Source: Nostoc foliaceum FACHB-393 (lineage in GTDB: Bacteria; Cyanobacteriota; Cyanobacteriia; Cyanobacteriales; Nostocaceae). From it: DNA of 64,000 bases. The position numbers were made by a program, and so were the translations under genes. Numbering within the stretch: position 1 is the stretch's first letter; every line of letters starts with the position of its first letter. This document shows, piece by piece, positions 1 through 12,100 of this stretch. Location: NCBI RefSeq assembly GCF_014698505.1, contig NZ_JACJTD010000001.1, positions 310,001 to 374,000 of the forward strand, given 5' to 3'. The notes under the pieces are model-generated. The model worked only from the letters and a program-made list of their open reading frames with translations, had not been told where the DNA came from and searched no databases.

Positions 1-2
1 CT

Positions 3-3000
3 TCTGGTAACATTGCATATAATATTCCGATCGCCTTGCGTTTATTGGGTAATCTTGAACGAGTATCGCTGGAAGATTCTTTCCGTAAAATTATCAACCG
101 TCATGAAATTCTCCGAACAACGTTTGCTCTAGAAAATGGGGAACCTGTTCAATTAATTCATCCAGAACAGGAATTTGATCTCGAATATAAAATAATAGAA
201 TCACTTTTAGATAAACAAGCAGAAAATCTCAAAATAATTTTAGAAGCAGAATCGCGTCGCCCTTTCAACCTCGTCAAAGGGCCATTGATGAGAGCGATTT
301 TGTATCAAATATCAGCACAAGAGCATATTCTCTTAGTGAACCTGCATCATATTATCAGTGATGGCTGGTCTTTAGGAATATTTGTTAAGGAACTGACCGA
401 ATTTTATAGTGCTGCTGTTCAAGGTTCACAAGTTTCTTTGCCAGCATTACCAATTCAATACGGTGATTATGCTGAATGGCAACAAAATTGGCTGCAAGCA
501 GAGTCAATCCAACAACAATTATCTTACTGGGAACAAGCACTAAAATCACCTTTGCCGGTGCTTGATTTACCTCTAGATAAATTACGTCCAGCATCACAAA
601 CTTTTAATGGCGCAGTGTTGCGCGAACCTCTGTCAGCATCTCTCACTGCTTCTTTAGAGGCATTAGCGAAATCAGAAGGTGCTACCTTTTTTATGGTAGC
701 ATTGGCAGCTTATCAAGTTTTACTATTTCGTTATTCTGGTCAAACCGATATTATAGTCGGTAGTGCGATCGCTAATCGCAAACGTAGTGAAATTGATCAC
801 CTCATTGGTTGTTTTGTTAATACTTTACCCCTACGCGGCGATCTTTCTGGACAACCTTCATTTTGCCAATTTCTGCGCCGAATATCCCAAACCTGCGTTG
901 AAGCTTACACTCATCAAGATGTCCCCTTAGAACTCCTGATAGAGAAGCTGAAAATTAAGCGCGACCCTAGTCGTTCACCCATTTTTCAAACCCTTTTCGC
1001 CCTGCAAAATGCACCCATCGGCGAAATTCAATTACCAGGAATCACTGTTACACCTATCTATATAGATAATGGTGGCGCTAAATTCGACCTCAGTTTGATG
1101 TTAGAACCTGCTGCTGAGGGATGGCTAGTAGCACTGGAATATAATACCGACTTGTTCACACCCGAAACAGCCCAGCGGATACTAACTCATTATCAACAAA
1201 TATTAATCGCTGCCGTTAATACCCCTGATCTTAGCATTAACGCTTTACCGCTGTTAACAACCAGCGAACGACAGGAACTTTTAGCCTTAGGTTATACATC
1301 AGAATATACAAAATTCGAGCCAACAGATTTAGTTGAACTTTTTATTAAAAGCGCCCACACTCATAGCGATAGAATTGCTCTGATTGCATCAGACAAAAAA
1401 TTAACGTATCAAGAATTAGACCAACGCTCCAACCAACTAGCTGCTGTTTTACAACAAAAAGGAGTAACTACCGAAACACGAGTAGGCATTTTTCTAGAAC
1501 GGAGTGCAGAGTTAGTAATTTCCTTACTTGCAGTCCTCAAAGCAGGTGGTACTTATGTACCGCTAGACCCTCAATATCCGAGCGATCGCCTACGTTTTAT
1601 TGCGGAAGATAGTGGTATTATTTTGTTGTTAACAGCAGAAGCTTTGGTATCTGCAATTCCGGTGGTGGGAACCGAATTATTGGTGATTGACAAGATAGAA
1701 TTCTCACCAAATGTAAACTTTGCTTCCCAAATTATCCCTAATCAAGCAGCCTACATTATTTATACCAGCGGTTCCACAGGAGAGCCAAAAGGTTGTGTAG
1801 TAACTCACAACAACGTTGTCAGACTCATGCAAAATACAGCAGTGTGGTTTGACTTTAATGAAAATGACGTATGGACACTGTTTCACTCCTTCGCTTTTGA
1901 TTTTTCCGTTTGGGAAATTTGGGGAGCCTTGGTATATGGTGGCAAACTAGTTGTAGTTCCTTATTTAGAAAGTCGTTCTCCCGAAGCCTTTCGCACCCTT
2001 TTACAACAAGAAGGCGTTACCATCCTCAATCAAACTCCTTCCGCTTTTCGCCAACTTATTCGAGCTGATAGAGAATTTGCAGACACACTCGCTTTACGAG
2101 CAATTATTTTCGGTGGGGAAGCATTAGAATTACAAAGCCTCAAGCCGTGGATAGAACGCTATGGCGTTCGCAATCCACGTTTGATTAATATGTATGGGAT
2201 TACAGAAACCACCGTTCACGTTACTTATCGTCCCATTCTAGAAGAGGATATTTTACAAAATCGCGGTAGCGTCATTGGTGTACCCATCCCAGACTTATCT
2301 CTCTATATACTAGATGATGTCTTAGAACCCTCACCCTTTGGTGTCCCAGGAGAAATCTATGTGGGTGGGATGGGTGTATCTAGAGGATATCTCAACCGCA
2401 CAACATTGACAGCAGAAAGGTTTATTCCCGATCCATACAGCCAAAAACCGGGAGCTAGACTCTATCGTACAGGGGATTTGGGCCGACGTTTGCCCAATGG
2501 CGATATTGAATATCTGGGACGCTGCGATTTGCAAGTGAAAGTACGCGGTTTTCGCATTGAATTAGGGGAAGTTGAAGCCGCTTTAGCCGTACTTCCACAA
2601 GTAACAGAAGCGGTAGTTATTGTCCACTCAGAAGCTGAAAAAGATCAGCGTTTGGTGGCCTATATTGTACCGAATGGTCAAACCGATCAAAATCAGTTGC
2701 GGACAGCCCTAAAAGAGCGTTTACCCGATTATATAATTCCGGCGGCCTTTATGTTGTTGGATGCTATGCCCTTGACCGCCCAAGGTAAAATTAACCGCAA
2801 AGCATTACCTGCACCAAATTGGAATCAAGCTACTGTTAGACGCAGTTTAATACCACCACAAACTGATGCTCAAAAGGTAATTTGTCACGTTTGGGAGCAA
2901 GTTTTAGGTTTAGATTCTATAGGGATTGAGGATAATTTTTTCGATTTAGGTGGTGATTCCATCTTGGCGTTGCGAGTCGTCACCGAAATGCGCCGCCAAG

Positions 3001-6000
3001 GGTGGATATTAACGCCAAAAGAAATATTTCAGGAACAAACAGTCCAGCGATTGGCTATTGTAGCGCAAATGATGCGAACGCCAGCACTACCAACTGCGAT
3101 CGTTGCAGGTGAAGTTCCCCTCAGTCCCATCCAAAAATGGTTTTTTAACCTCAATCTTCCCAATCCTCACCATTGGAATCAAGCCATACTTTTGGAAGTC
3201 CATCAATCCTTAGAAGCGACAACAGTTGCAGCCGCGATTCAAGTTATTTCTTCACATCACGATAGTTTGCGATTACGGTTTCAAGAAGAAAAAGGAGTTT
3301 GGCGACAGTTTTATACAGAAAACGAAGCCGCCTTTTCTTGGGAAATAGTTGATTTAGCTCTAGAAACAGAGTCTGAACAAAATATTACCATGCGGGAAGT
3401 TGGGGAACGAGTACAGCGATCGCTTAATTTAACTAACGGCCCCCTGGCTCGTGCTGTTTGGTTTAATTTGGGAGAAAATCGCCCATCTCGACTCTTAATA
3501 GTTATTCATCACTTGATTGTTGATGGTGTTTCTTGGCGGATTTTACTTCAGGATTTAGTAGAAGCAATTAGTGATATCCAAATTTCATCACCTCCAACAT
3601 CTTTCCAACAGTGGAGTCAATTTCTCCACACCTTTGCCAACTCAACAGATATCCAAGCAGAAACACAGTTTTGGCTAGATACTATCAAAGGAGAAACTGC
3701 GAAATTACCTCTAGATTTCGCCAACTCTTTGACAGACAACTTAGAGTCATCTGTTAAAACAGTTTCCTTGAAATTAACCAAAGAACAAACTCAGATATTT
3801 CTTACTAAAGCCAATAAAGCTTACCGCACCCAACCCCAAGAATTATTAATCGCCGCTTTAGGTAAAACTTTGAGGAATATTACCCAAGGGCAAACATTGC
3901 AAATTCTCATGGAAGGGCATGGTAGAGAAGAATTATCCTCAGATTTAGATATTACTCGCACCCTTGGCTGGTTTACTACTCTTTATCCTCTGCGTTTAGA
4001 ATTGCCAGCCAGTAATTTAGAGACAGATATAATTAAAACCGTCAAAGAACAACTGCGTTCCATTCCCCAGCGAGGGTTTGGTTATGGTCTTTTAAGGTAT
4101 CTCAATAACGAAACAGCTAATAGTTTTGCTGAAGCTTTCCCAGCACCCATTAGCTTTAATTATCTTGGTCAAGTGCGAAGCGAAAGTGGCAAAAATACGT
4201 TGTTTCACTTACTAAATGAAGAGATAGAAGTAACACGAAATCCAGAAGGTTTGCGCCCCCACATCATTGATATTAACAGTATTGTCGTTGAAGGAGAATT
4301 GCGCGTTGATTGGTTGTATAGTTCCAGCTTGCATAACCAAGAAACAATTGTTAAATGGGCTGGTGAGTTTCAACAAAATCTGCTAGATATCCTTAACCAT
4401 TGTAGAGAAATAGGTATAGGTGGATATACACCATCAGATTTTCCTTTAGTTAGGATTCCCCAATCTTATATAGACATTCTGCAAAACAAATATTCCAAGT
4501 TAGAAGATATTTATCTCCTATCTCCTTTGCAGGAAGGGATGCTATTTCACAGTATATATAACCCAGAAGAGGGAATTTACTTTGAACAAGTAACAGGCAA
4601 AATCATTGGTAAATTCGATGTTGAAAATTTTAATTTTGCTTGGCAAGCCGTTGTAGATAGACATCCAATTTTACGTAGTGCCTTTGTTTGGGACAATCCA
4701 GATTCGCCTCTGCAAATTGTTAGTAAATTTATCCAATTTTCCATTTTACAACAAGACTGGCGCGATTTATCACCTGCACAGCAAGAGGATAAACTTCAGC
4801 AATATCTGATAGAAGATCGTCAAAATGGATTTTTATTGGATAGATGCCCATTGATGCGGTTTAGCGTCATTCAGTTAGATAATTTTACCTGGCAATGGGT
4901 TTGGAGTCATCACCATATCATCCTTGATGGCTGGTCACTACCATTAATATTTAAAGAAGTTCTCGCTATTTATCAATCAACCTGTCAACGAGTTCCCCAT
5001 TCCCTACCTCCCGTTCCACCTTATCGCAATTATATTCAGTGGCTAGCAACTCGAAATCGGGAAGAAGCCAAGCAATTTTGGCAGGAAACGCTGGATGGTA
5101 TTAATACATCCACTCGCCTATCTTGGCAACTACCAGAAGAGGAATTAGTAACTAATTTATCTGCCTATGCGGAAGTAGAATTACGCCTAAATCAAGCAGA
5201 ATTTGCCAAATTACAAAAGATGGCAAAAAACCATCGATTAACATTGAATACTCTAGCTCAAGGTGCTTGGGGACTTTGTTTACAAAAACATGGCGCGGGA
5301 GAAGATGTACTATTCGGTGTAACCGTTTCTGGACGACCGCCGGAACTTGCAGAAGTCGAAAATATGGTGGGGTTATTTATCAACACCTTACCAATGCGAA
5401 TTCGCCTCAATCCAACAGTAACCGTCGCCGCTTGGTTAGAAAATATTCAACAGCATCATGTGCAGATGCGAGAATATGAATATAGCAAGCTGACGGATAT
5501 CCAAAAAGGAATTGCGCTGGCGGCGGGAGAATCATTATTTGAAAGTATTTTAGTCTTTGAAAATTACCCCGTTGACCAAAGTTTAAAAGAACAGGGACAA
5601 AATTTCCGAGTTGATAATATCCAGTTTTATGAACGAACTAATTACCCCTTGACAGTCGGTGTAATTCCAGATGATGGATTGCTGTTAAAGCTGAATTACC
5701 AAACAAAAATCCTGTCTGCAACAGCCGCGGAAATTCTGCTGTCACGCCTGCGAAATATAATGATCAATCTGGCTGAAAACCCGGATTTTGTGTTAGGTAA
5801 AATCCAGGCTTTATCAGCACAAGAGCGGATGAGCAATGAAGGGAATGCTAATGCTATTGCTTGGGGAAATTTCCGCACGGCTCATCAGTTGTTTGAAGAC
5901 TGGGCAGATTTACATCCTAATGCTGTGGCGTTAGTTTGTGGCGATGATGCAATTACCTATGGTGAATTAGAAAAACGTGCCAATCAATTAGCCGCTACCT

Positions 6001-9000
6001 TAATCTCAACCAACATTGGCTATGAATCAATTGTCGGTTTATATTTTCACCCTGACCTAGACTTTATTATTGCCCTGCTGGCCGTGTTGAAAGCGGGGGC
6101 GGCTTTTCTCCCTCTGGATCGCAGTTATCCCGAAACGCGGCTGCAATTCATTGTAGAAGATAGCCAAACTCGTCTGATTCTTACAAAAGAAGCCCCGCCA
6201 CCAGGATTATTTCCAAGTGATATTAAATTGATAATTATTGGAGATGAGGGGGAAAAATCAATACCTCATGTTTCTAATCGTCCTAATTTAAAAGTTAGAC
6301 CAGAAAATCTCGCCTACATTATTTACACCTCTGGTTCCACAGGTAAACCGAAAGGCGTTTTAGTGTCTCATGCAGGGATTCAAAATCTGGTATGTAATCA
6401 AACTGCGAGTTTCGGTGTCACAGCCGAGAGTCGCGTTTATCAATTTGCTTCTCTGAATTTTGATGCTGCAATTTCTGAGATTTTTATGGCTTTGGGTAGC
6501 GGCGCAACTCTATATCTGCAAGAAAAGGCAAATCGTTCTCCTAGTTCTGCTCTTTGGGAAGCGTTAACCAATTGGCAAATTACTCATGTCACTCTTCCCC
6601 CGTCACTGCTAGCCGCCATTGAACCTGCAAATTTACCGCAATTGCAAACCTTGATTGTGGCTGGGGAAGCGGCTTCTGGAGATTTACTCCGGCGCTGGGG
6701 TGGAGAGAAACGCGCCTGTTTTAACGCCTATGGCCCCACAGAAGCAACAGTCTGCGCCAGCTTGATGAATTGTTCCCATTTACTCGGTGAACCCAGCATT
6801 GGGAAAGCGATCGCTAATGTCGAAATTTACCTCCTAGACTCCTTTTTAGAACCAGTGGCTTTGGGTGTAACTGGAGAAATCTATATTGGGGGAATCAGTT
6901 TAGCACGAGGCTACTTACATCGCCCCAGCTTAACAGCAGAGGCATTTATACCCCATCCCTTAGCCAAAACACCGGGAGCTAGACTTTACAAAACAGGCGA
7001 TCGCGGCGTTTACGACTTGCAAGGAAACATTCGCTTTATGGGTCGGCAAGATGCTCAGGTAAAATTTAACGGTTATCGGATTGAATTAGGGGAAATTGAA
7101 GCTGCTTTAACCAGATACGCCACAGTAGACAGTGCAGTGGTAATCCTGCGCCAAGACCTCCCAGGACGCAAGCGGATAGTAGCTTATGCTCTCACACCCA
7201 AGGAAAACCCACCGACTACCAACGAATTACGGGATTATTTAGCAGAGGTTTTACCAGCTTATATGATTCCCAGTGCTGTGGTGTTAGTCACACAATGGCC
7301 CCTCACCCCCAACGGCAAAATTGATCGTCAAGCCCTTCCTGCACCCGAAATACCAACAACCCCAACCATACCCAAAACTCAAACAGAGGAGATATTAGCC
7401 CAAATCTGGACAGAAGTGTTGGGGTTAGAAACCGTTAATCCCGATGATAATTTCTTCGGGTTGGGGGGAGACTCGATCATTAGCTTGCAAATCGTTTCTC
7501 GCACCCGTGCTGCTGGCTGGGAGATTAGCCCCAAAGACATATTTGAAGCTCAAACCCTGTCCCGACTAGCGGCGAGAGCCAAACCATTAACACCCGGTGA
7601 GTCGCGCCGCCCTGATGAACCGTTAACTGGTACTGTTGCTCTGTCACCCATCCAGCATTGGTTTTTTGCTAAAAATTGGACTCATCAACATCATTGGAAC
7701 CAAGCGATCGCTTTGAATATTAAGGAACCATTGAAAATCGATGCATTAGCGATCGCATTAAATGCTTTGGTTGCTCACCATGATGTTTTGCGATTAAAAT
7801 TCTCTGAACATCAAGGACAATGGGAGCAATCTTACTCTGGGCTGGCTGAAAGTCCCCCGTTGCGGCTCGAAGACTTTAGCAACTATCCGCCCCAAATACA
7901 GCAAAATACTTTAACTGCGATCGTGGAAGCAGAACACGGGAGTTTCCAATTAGACCGCCCGCCGTTGTTACGAGTGTTATATGCCACAAATATCACCGAA
8001 TATGGAAACGTTCTGTTGCTCTTCGGACATCATTTAATTCTAGACGGGGTATCCTGGCGGATTCTGCTGGAAGATTTAAACCAAGCCTACCAACAAGCTA
8101 TAGATAACCAGCCTATTTTCTTACTTCCGAAAACATCCTCTTATCGAGAGTGGACTACATCTTTGCAAATTCTGGCTGACTCAAATGAATTCATTAAAGA
8201 CATTCCATTTTGGCAAAATATTCTCTCTACTCCTGTCACTCCATTACCTGTTGATTATCCAGCCATCCCTGGAAGCAACACAGTAGATAGTACAGCCATA
8301 ATATCTTGCCAACTTTCCCCAAAAGAAACAAATACTCTTCTCAAACAAGCAACCGCCACCTATCATGCTGGCGTGCAAGAAATCATGCTAGCTGCATTAC
8401 TAAAAACGCTAACCGACACTTACAAATCGGATAGTTGGCTAATCGATTTAGAAGGACATGGACGAGAAGAACTAGCTAGTGGATTGGATCTTTCCAGAAC
8501 AGTTGGCTGGTTTACATCTCTTTATCCAATTATTCTGAAACAACCGATCAAAAATGCAGATCAGGATGTGTTGCTTAAAGAAATTAAAACTCAATTACGA
8601 GGAATTCCCCATCATGGTATCAGCTTCGGGTTGCTGCGTTACATCAGCCAAAATCAAGCTTTACAGGAAATGCTAGACACTGTACAACCAACTGGCATTA
8701 GTTTCAATTATTTAGGGCCAACTGACAACGTGTCAAAAAGCAATAACCTATTCAATATCAGCAATGCTCCTACAGGAACAGGATTATTTGCTGAACAAGA
8801 ACGTCCCCACTTATTAGCAATTAATGCTCGCATCCAAAATGAATGCTTGCAAGTAGACTGGTCTTACAGCCAGCAGATTCATCATCGACAGACTATCAAT
8901 AACCTTGCAGAAACTTATCTGAATAACCTCCGCTTATACTTAACAGATTCAACATCCACCAATTCCTCATTTTATAGTGCTACCGACTTTCACTTAGTTG

Positions 9001-9047
9001 ATTTATCGGAAAATGAACTAGATTCAATTTTAGAAGATTTAGAATAA
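3..9047 (+). CDS. NRPS, modules 3-4 (D-Thr and D-Tyr predicted), 5' end outside window
   Basis: The reading frame is open to the left edge and position 3 onward already encodes condensation-domain sequence (SGNIAYNIPIALRL), so the true start lies upstream and the TTG at 36 is not a start. Residues are counted from nt 36. Domain order is C (HHIISDG near 103), A1 (430-930), PCP (GGDS near 970), E (HHLIVDG near 1158, EGHGRE), C of DCL type (HHHIILDG near 1625), A2 (1945-2435), PCP (GGDS near 2475), E (HHLILDG near 2665). My reading of the A1 code is DFWNIGMVHK, the classical threonine code. A2 reads DASTIAAVCK, one residue from a known Tyr code and one from Phe. Each module ends in an epimerase, so both residues should leave as D-configured at C-alpha. 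The C-terminus (LVDLSENELDSILEDLE) looks like a COM donor helix that would pair with the NRPS starting at 9124. Family and domains are certain; Tyr over Phe is inferred from the match to hassallidin. Confidence 0.95.
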   Translation, partial: SGNIAYNIPIALRLLGNLERVSLEDSFRKIINRHEILRTTFALENGEPVQLIHPEQEFDLEYKIIESLLDKQAENLKIILEAESRRPFNLVKGPLMRAILYQISAQEHILLVNLHHIISDGWSLGIFVKELTEFYSAAVQGSQVSLPALPIQYGDYAEWQQNWLQAESIQQQLSYWEQALKSPLPVLDLPLDKLRPASQTFNGAVLREPLSASLTASLEALAKSEGATFFMVALAAYQVLLFRYSGQTDIIVGSAIANRKRSEIDHLIGCFVNTLPLRGDLSGQPSFCQFLRRISQTCVEAYTHQDVPLELLIEKLKIKRDPSRSPIFQTLFALQNAPIGEIQLPGITVTPIYIDNGGAKFDLSLMLEPAAEGWLVALEYNTDLFTPETAQRILTHYQQILIAAVNTPDLSINALPLLTTSERQELLALGYTSEYTKFEPTDLVELFIKSAHTHSDRIALIASDKKLTYQELDQRSNQLAAVLQQKGVTTETRVGIFLERSAELVISLLAVLKAGGTYVPLDPQYPSDRLRFIAEDSGIILLLTAEALVSAIPVVGTELLVIDKIEFSPNVNFASQIIPNQAAYIIYTSGSTGEPKGCVVTHNNVVRLMQNTAVWFDFNENDVWTLFHSFAFDFSVWEIWGALVYGGKLVVVPYLESRSPEAFRTLLQQEGVTILNQTPSAFRQLIRADREFADTLALRAIIFGGEALELQSLKPWIERYGVRNPRLINMYGITETTVHVTYRPILEEDILQNRGSVIGVPIPDLSLYILDDVLEPSPFGVPGEIYVGGMGVSRGYLNRTTLTAERFIPDPYSQKPGARLYRTGDLGRRLPNGDIEYLGRCDLQVKVRGFRIELGEVEAALAVLPQVTEAVVIVHSEAEKDQRLVAYIVPNGQTDQNQLRTALKERLPDYIIPAAFMLLDAMPLTAQGKINRKALPAPNWNQATVRRSLIPPQTDAQKVICHVWEQVLGLDSIGIEDNFFDLGGDSILALRVVTEMRRQGWILTPKEIFQEQTVQRLAIVAQMMRTPALPTAIVAGEVPLSPIQKWFFNLNLPNPHHWNQAILLEVHQSLEATTVAAAIQVISSHHDSLRLRFQEEKGVWRQFYTENEAAFSWEIVDLALETESEQNITMREVGERVQRSLNLTNGPLARAVWFNLGENRPSRLLIVIHHLIVDGVSWRILLQDLVEAISDIQISSPPTSFQQWSQFLHTFANSTDIQAETQFWLDTIKGETAKLPLDFANSLTDNLESSVKTVSLKLTKEQTQIFLTKANKAYRTQPQELLIAALGKTLRNITQGQTLQILMEGHGREELSSDLDITRTLGWFTTLYPLRLELPASNLETDIIKTVKEQLRSIPQRGFGYGLLRYLNNETANSFAEAFPAPISFNYLGQVRSESGKNTLFHLLNEEIEVTRNPEGLRPHIIDINSIVVEGELRVDWLYSSSLHNQETIVKWAGEFQQNLLDILNHCREIGIGGYTPSDFPLVRIPQSYIDILQNKYSKLEDIYLLSPLQEGMLFHSIYNPEEGIYFEQVTGKIIGKFDVENFNFAWQAVVDRHPILRSAFVWDNPDSPLQIVSKFIQFSILQQDWRDLSPAQQEDKLQQYLIEDRQNGFLLDRCPLMRFSVIQLDNFTWQWVWSHHHIILDGWSLPLIFKEVLAIYQSTCQRVPHSLPPVPPYRNYIQWLATRNREEAKQFWQETLDGINTSTRLSWQLPEEELVTNLSAYAEVELRLNQAEFAKLQKMAKNHRLTLNTLAQGAWGLCLQKHGAGEDVLFGVTVSGRPPELAEVENMVGLFINTLPMRIRLNPTVTVAAWLENIQQHHVQMREYEYSKLTDIQKGIALAAGESLFESILVFENYPVDQSLKEQGQNFRVDNIQFYERTNYPLTVGVIPDDGLLLKLNYQTKILSATAAEILLSRLRNIMINLAENPDFVLGKIQALSAQERMSNEGNANAIAWGNFRTAHQLFEDWADLHPNAVALVCGDDAITYGELEKRANQLAATLISTNIGYESIVGLYFHPDLDFIIALLAVLKAGAAFLPLDRSYPETRLQFIVEDSQTRLILTKEAPPPGLFPSDIKLIIIGDEGEKSIPHVSNRPNLKVRPENLAYIIYTSGSTGKPKGVLVSHAGIQNLVCNQTASFGVTAESRVYQFASLNFDAAISEIFMALGSGATLYLQEKANRSPSSALWEALTNWQITHVTLPPSLLAAIEPANLPQLQTLIVAGEAASGDLLRRWGGEKRACFNAYGPTEATVCASLMNCSHLLGEPSIGKAIANVEIYLLDSFLEPVALGVTGEIYIGGISLARGYLHRPSLTAEAFIPHPLAKTPGARLYKTGDRGVYDLQGNIRFMGRQDAQVKFNGYRIELGEIEAALTRYATVDSAVVILRQDLPGRKRIVAYALTPKENPPTTNELRDYLAEVLPAYMIPSAVVLVTQWPLTPNGKIDRQALPAPEIPTTPTIPKTQTEEILAQIWTEVLGLETVNPDDNFFGLGGDSIISLQIVSRTRAAGWEISPKDIFEAQTLSRLAARAKPLTPGESRRPDEPLTGTVALSPIQHWFFAKNWTHQHHWNQAIALNIKEPLKIDALAIALNALVAHHDVLRLKFSEHQGQWEQSYSGLAESPPLRLEDFSNYPPQIQQNTLTAIVEAEHGSFQLDRPPLLRVLYATNITEYGNVLLLFGHHLILDGVSWRILLEDLNQAYQQAIDNQPIFLLPKTSSYREWTTSLQILADSNEFIKDIPFWQNILSTPVTPLPVDYPAIPGSNTVDSTAIISCQLSPKETNTLLKQATATYHAGVQEIMLAALLKTLTDTYKSDSWLIDLEGHGREELASGLDLSRTVGWFTSLYPIILKQPIKNADQDVLLKEIKTQLRGIPHHGISFGLLRYISQNQALQEMLDTVQPTGISFNYLGPTDNVSKSNNLFNISNAPTGTGLFAEQERPHLLAINARIQNECLQVDWSYSQQIHHRQTINNLAETYLNNLRLYLTDSTSTNSSFYSATDFHLVDLSENELDSILEDLE

Positions 9048-9123
9048 CCGCTCCGCATCTACATAAAAAACAATCCAGTTCAGTGAAGTATTATTTTTTT
9101 ATTAAAACAGGATTATTATAATT

Positions 9124-12100
9124 ATGAACCTAAAAGATAAAATTGAAGATATTTTTCCCCTCACACCCTTACAAAAAGGATTATTATTTCATTCCCTATA
9201 CGAACCAGAATCTGGCATTTACTTTGAGCAATTTCATTGCCGTTTAGAAGGAAATGTTTCTGTAATTGCAGTCCGCCAAGCATGGCAAACTTTAGTTGAC
9301 CGCCATCCAATTTTACGGACTGCGATTATTACCAAAGGGCAAACTGAACCCGTACAAGTTGTTTTCCGCAATCTCGTATTTAAGATAGCAGAAAAAGATT
9401 GGCGTGGTTTAAGTAACTCCGCCCAAAAAACCCGCCTGAGAGAATTTCTCGAATCAGATAGACGACAGGGATTTATTCTTAATCGTCCGCCTTTGATGCG
9501 GGTAACCTTAATTCGTCTAGGCGAAGACTGCTGGGATTTAGTTTGGAGTCACCACCATCTAATTTTGGATGGTTGGTCTTGGCCGATACTACTACGTGAA
9601 TTCTTGATGTTACACAAAGCAGCTAAAGAAAATGTAGAAATTTCCCTACCAACTGTACGCCCTTACGGTGATTTTATTGCTTGGTTAAAACAGAAAAATC
9701 CCCAAGAAGGTGAATCATTTTGGCGTGAATATATGAGTGGCTTTGAAAGTGCTACTCCCTTATTAATCTTGTCCAAAGCAAAGCTAAGTAGTGCTTTTGA
9801 AAGTGGAGAAATAAAACATCAATTATCGCCCGAAAATACTGATTTATTGCATAAATTAGCCCGTAATTGTAGCGTCACCCTCAACACTGTGATTCAGGGG
9901 GCTTGGGCGATATTACTTAACCGTTATAGCCGCAATACAGACATAGTTTATGGAATTACAGTAGCGGGACGACCCCCAGAACTACCAGAAGTAGAAGGGA
10001 TGATTGGCCCTTTTATTAACACTTTGCCGTTTCGCGTCTTAATATCTGGCGAAAAAACCCTTGATTCTTGGTTGCAAAACCTGCAAGCACGCACAGCTTT
10101 AATGCGTCAGTTTGAACATTCCAGCCTATCAGATATTCAAGGATGGAGTGATGTTCCACGAGGACAACCACTATTTGAAACTTTGCTGGCTTTTGAAAAT
10201 TTTCCGGTTGATAAATCGTTAAAAACAGCAGATTTTGGGTTGAATGTTCCTGAGTCGTCTTTCTTTGAAACTACCCATTATCCCTTGACTTTAGTGGTTG
10301 TTCCGGGGGATGGACTCTCACTCAAATTGAGTTACAATGCGAGTCGCTTTGATGCGGTGGCTATGGAATTATTGCTAGAGCAATTCTGCCATCTATTGTT
10401 TAACATGGCAAATAATGCTCAAGCACCTTTGCAGTCTTTGTCGCTAATTGGTCATAAGGAATCGGTAATTAATAACAGGCTAATTACCAATTACGAATCA
10501 CCAATTACCATCAGGGAAATGTTTGCAGAAACTCTAAGCAAATATCCAGACCGCATTGCTTTGACATTTGAGAATGAAAGCTTTACCTATGAAGAACTAG
10601 ACCGCCGTTCTCACCATCTTGCTCAATATCTCCAAAAGCAAGGTATTGGTGCAGATAAACGCGTGGTGATTTGTCTGGAGCGCTCTCCAGAACTGATTAT
10701 AGCTATGTTGAGTGTAGTTAAGGCAGGGGGTGTTTATGTTCCTGTTGATCCGACTTATCCTCGCGATCGCATCGAGTTTACCATTTCTGACTGTGAAGCG
10801 GAATTAATTCTCACCACAACTACCATCAGTCCCCAACTTCCAGAATCCCCACTCAAAATTTGTCTCGATGGGGAAGATGCGCCCTATTTAACTGAAAGCA
10901 ATGAACCTTTGATAGAAGATACTCTTGACCCTAACTCAGGGGCTTACATTATCTACACATCTGGTTCGACAGGGAAACCCAAAGGCGTGTTAGTCACCCA
11001 GCACAACGTTACCCGACTATTCCGCAGCACCCAGCAATGGTTTGAATTCAACGAGCAGGATGTTTGGACATTCTTCCATTCCTTCGCCTTCGATTTTTCC
11101 GTTTGGGAGATTTGGGGAGCTTTGCTTTATGGCGGGCGACTGGTAATCGTTCCTTATTGTGTCAGCCGTAACCCCCAAAGCTTCCTTCAGCTGCTTCACA
11201 ATGAGGAAGTTACTGTCCTGAATCAAACTCCCTCTGCTTTTGTTCAATTACTAGCAGCAGAATCGAGTGTGAGAGAGATTGTCTCGCCCCTACGGTACAT
11301 CATTTTTGGCGGCGAAGCCCTGAATTTACCAAGTTTGCGTCCCTGGTTTGAACGTCATGGAGAAAATCAGACGCGTTTGGTGAATATGTACGGGATTACA
11401 GAGACAACAGTCCACGTCACCTATAGAGTAATTAGCAAAAAAGATATAGACGACTCATCTGGTAGCTTAATTGGTCAACCAATCCCCGATTTACGTCTCC
11501 ATATCCTGGATTCTGATGGTAATCCCCTACCAACTGGAGTGATTGGTGAAATTTATGTTGGGGGGGCTGGAGTGGCGCGTGGTTATCTTAATCGACCAGA
11601 ATTAACCGCAGAACGCTTTGTAGAAGATGCTTTTACAGTAGATTCACTATCGCGCTTGTATCGCACTGGTGATTTAGCGCGTTTTCTCCCTAACGGCGAT
11701 TTGGAATATCAGGGACGCATAGATTATCAAGTGAAAATTCGCGGTTTCCGCATTGAAATTGGCGAAATCGAAGCCGTTATTTCCCAGTTCCCTGAGGTGC
11801 AGGAAACTATTGTTCTAGTTCATTCTGAAGCCCAAAGCAATCTTGACAATTCAGGTTATGTGGAAAAGCTAACGCGAAACCTAACCCCCCAGCCCCCTTC
11901 CCTTGTAGGGAAGGGGGAGAATTCAAAGCCTCTCTCCTTGCAGGAGAAAGGTTTTCCAGAATCCATGAAAAGTCTGGAAAGCAATCAACAACGCTTAATT
12001 GCTTATGTAGTTTGTACTCCTGGAAAGCAACCAACCATCGAAACACTGCGAAATTATTTGCAGCAGCATTTGCCAGATTATATGATACCGTCGCAGATTG

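Noticed and set aside
36-38. TTG at 36 as start of the first NRPS
   Set aside because: The frame is open to the left edge and upstream codons already encode conserved condensation-domain residues, so the gene starts outside the window.
11830-11985. Frameshift or pseudogene in the modules 5-7 NRPS
   Set aside because: The frame continues through the insert and all downstream motifs are intact.
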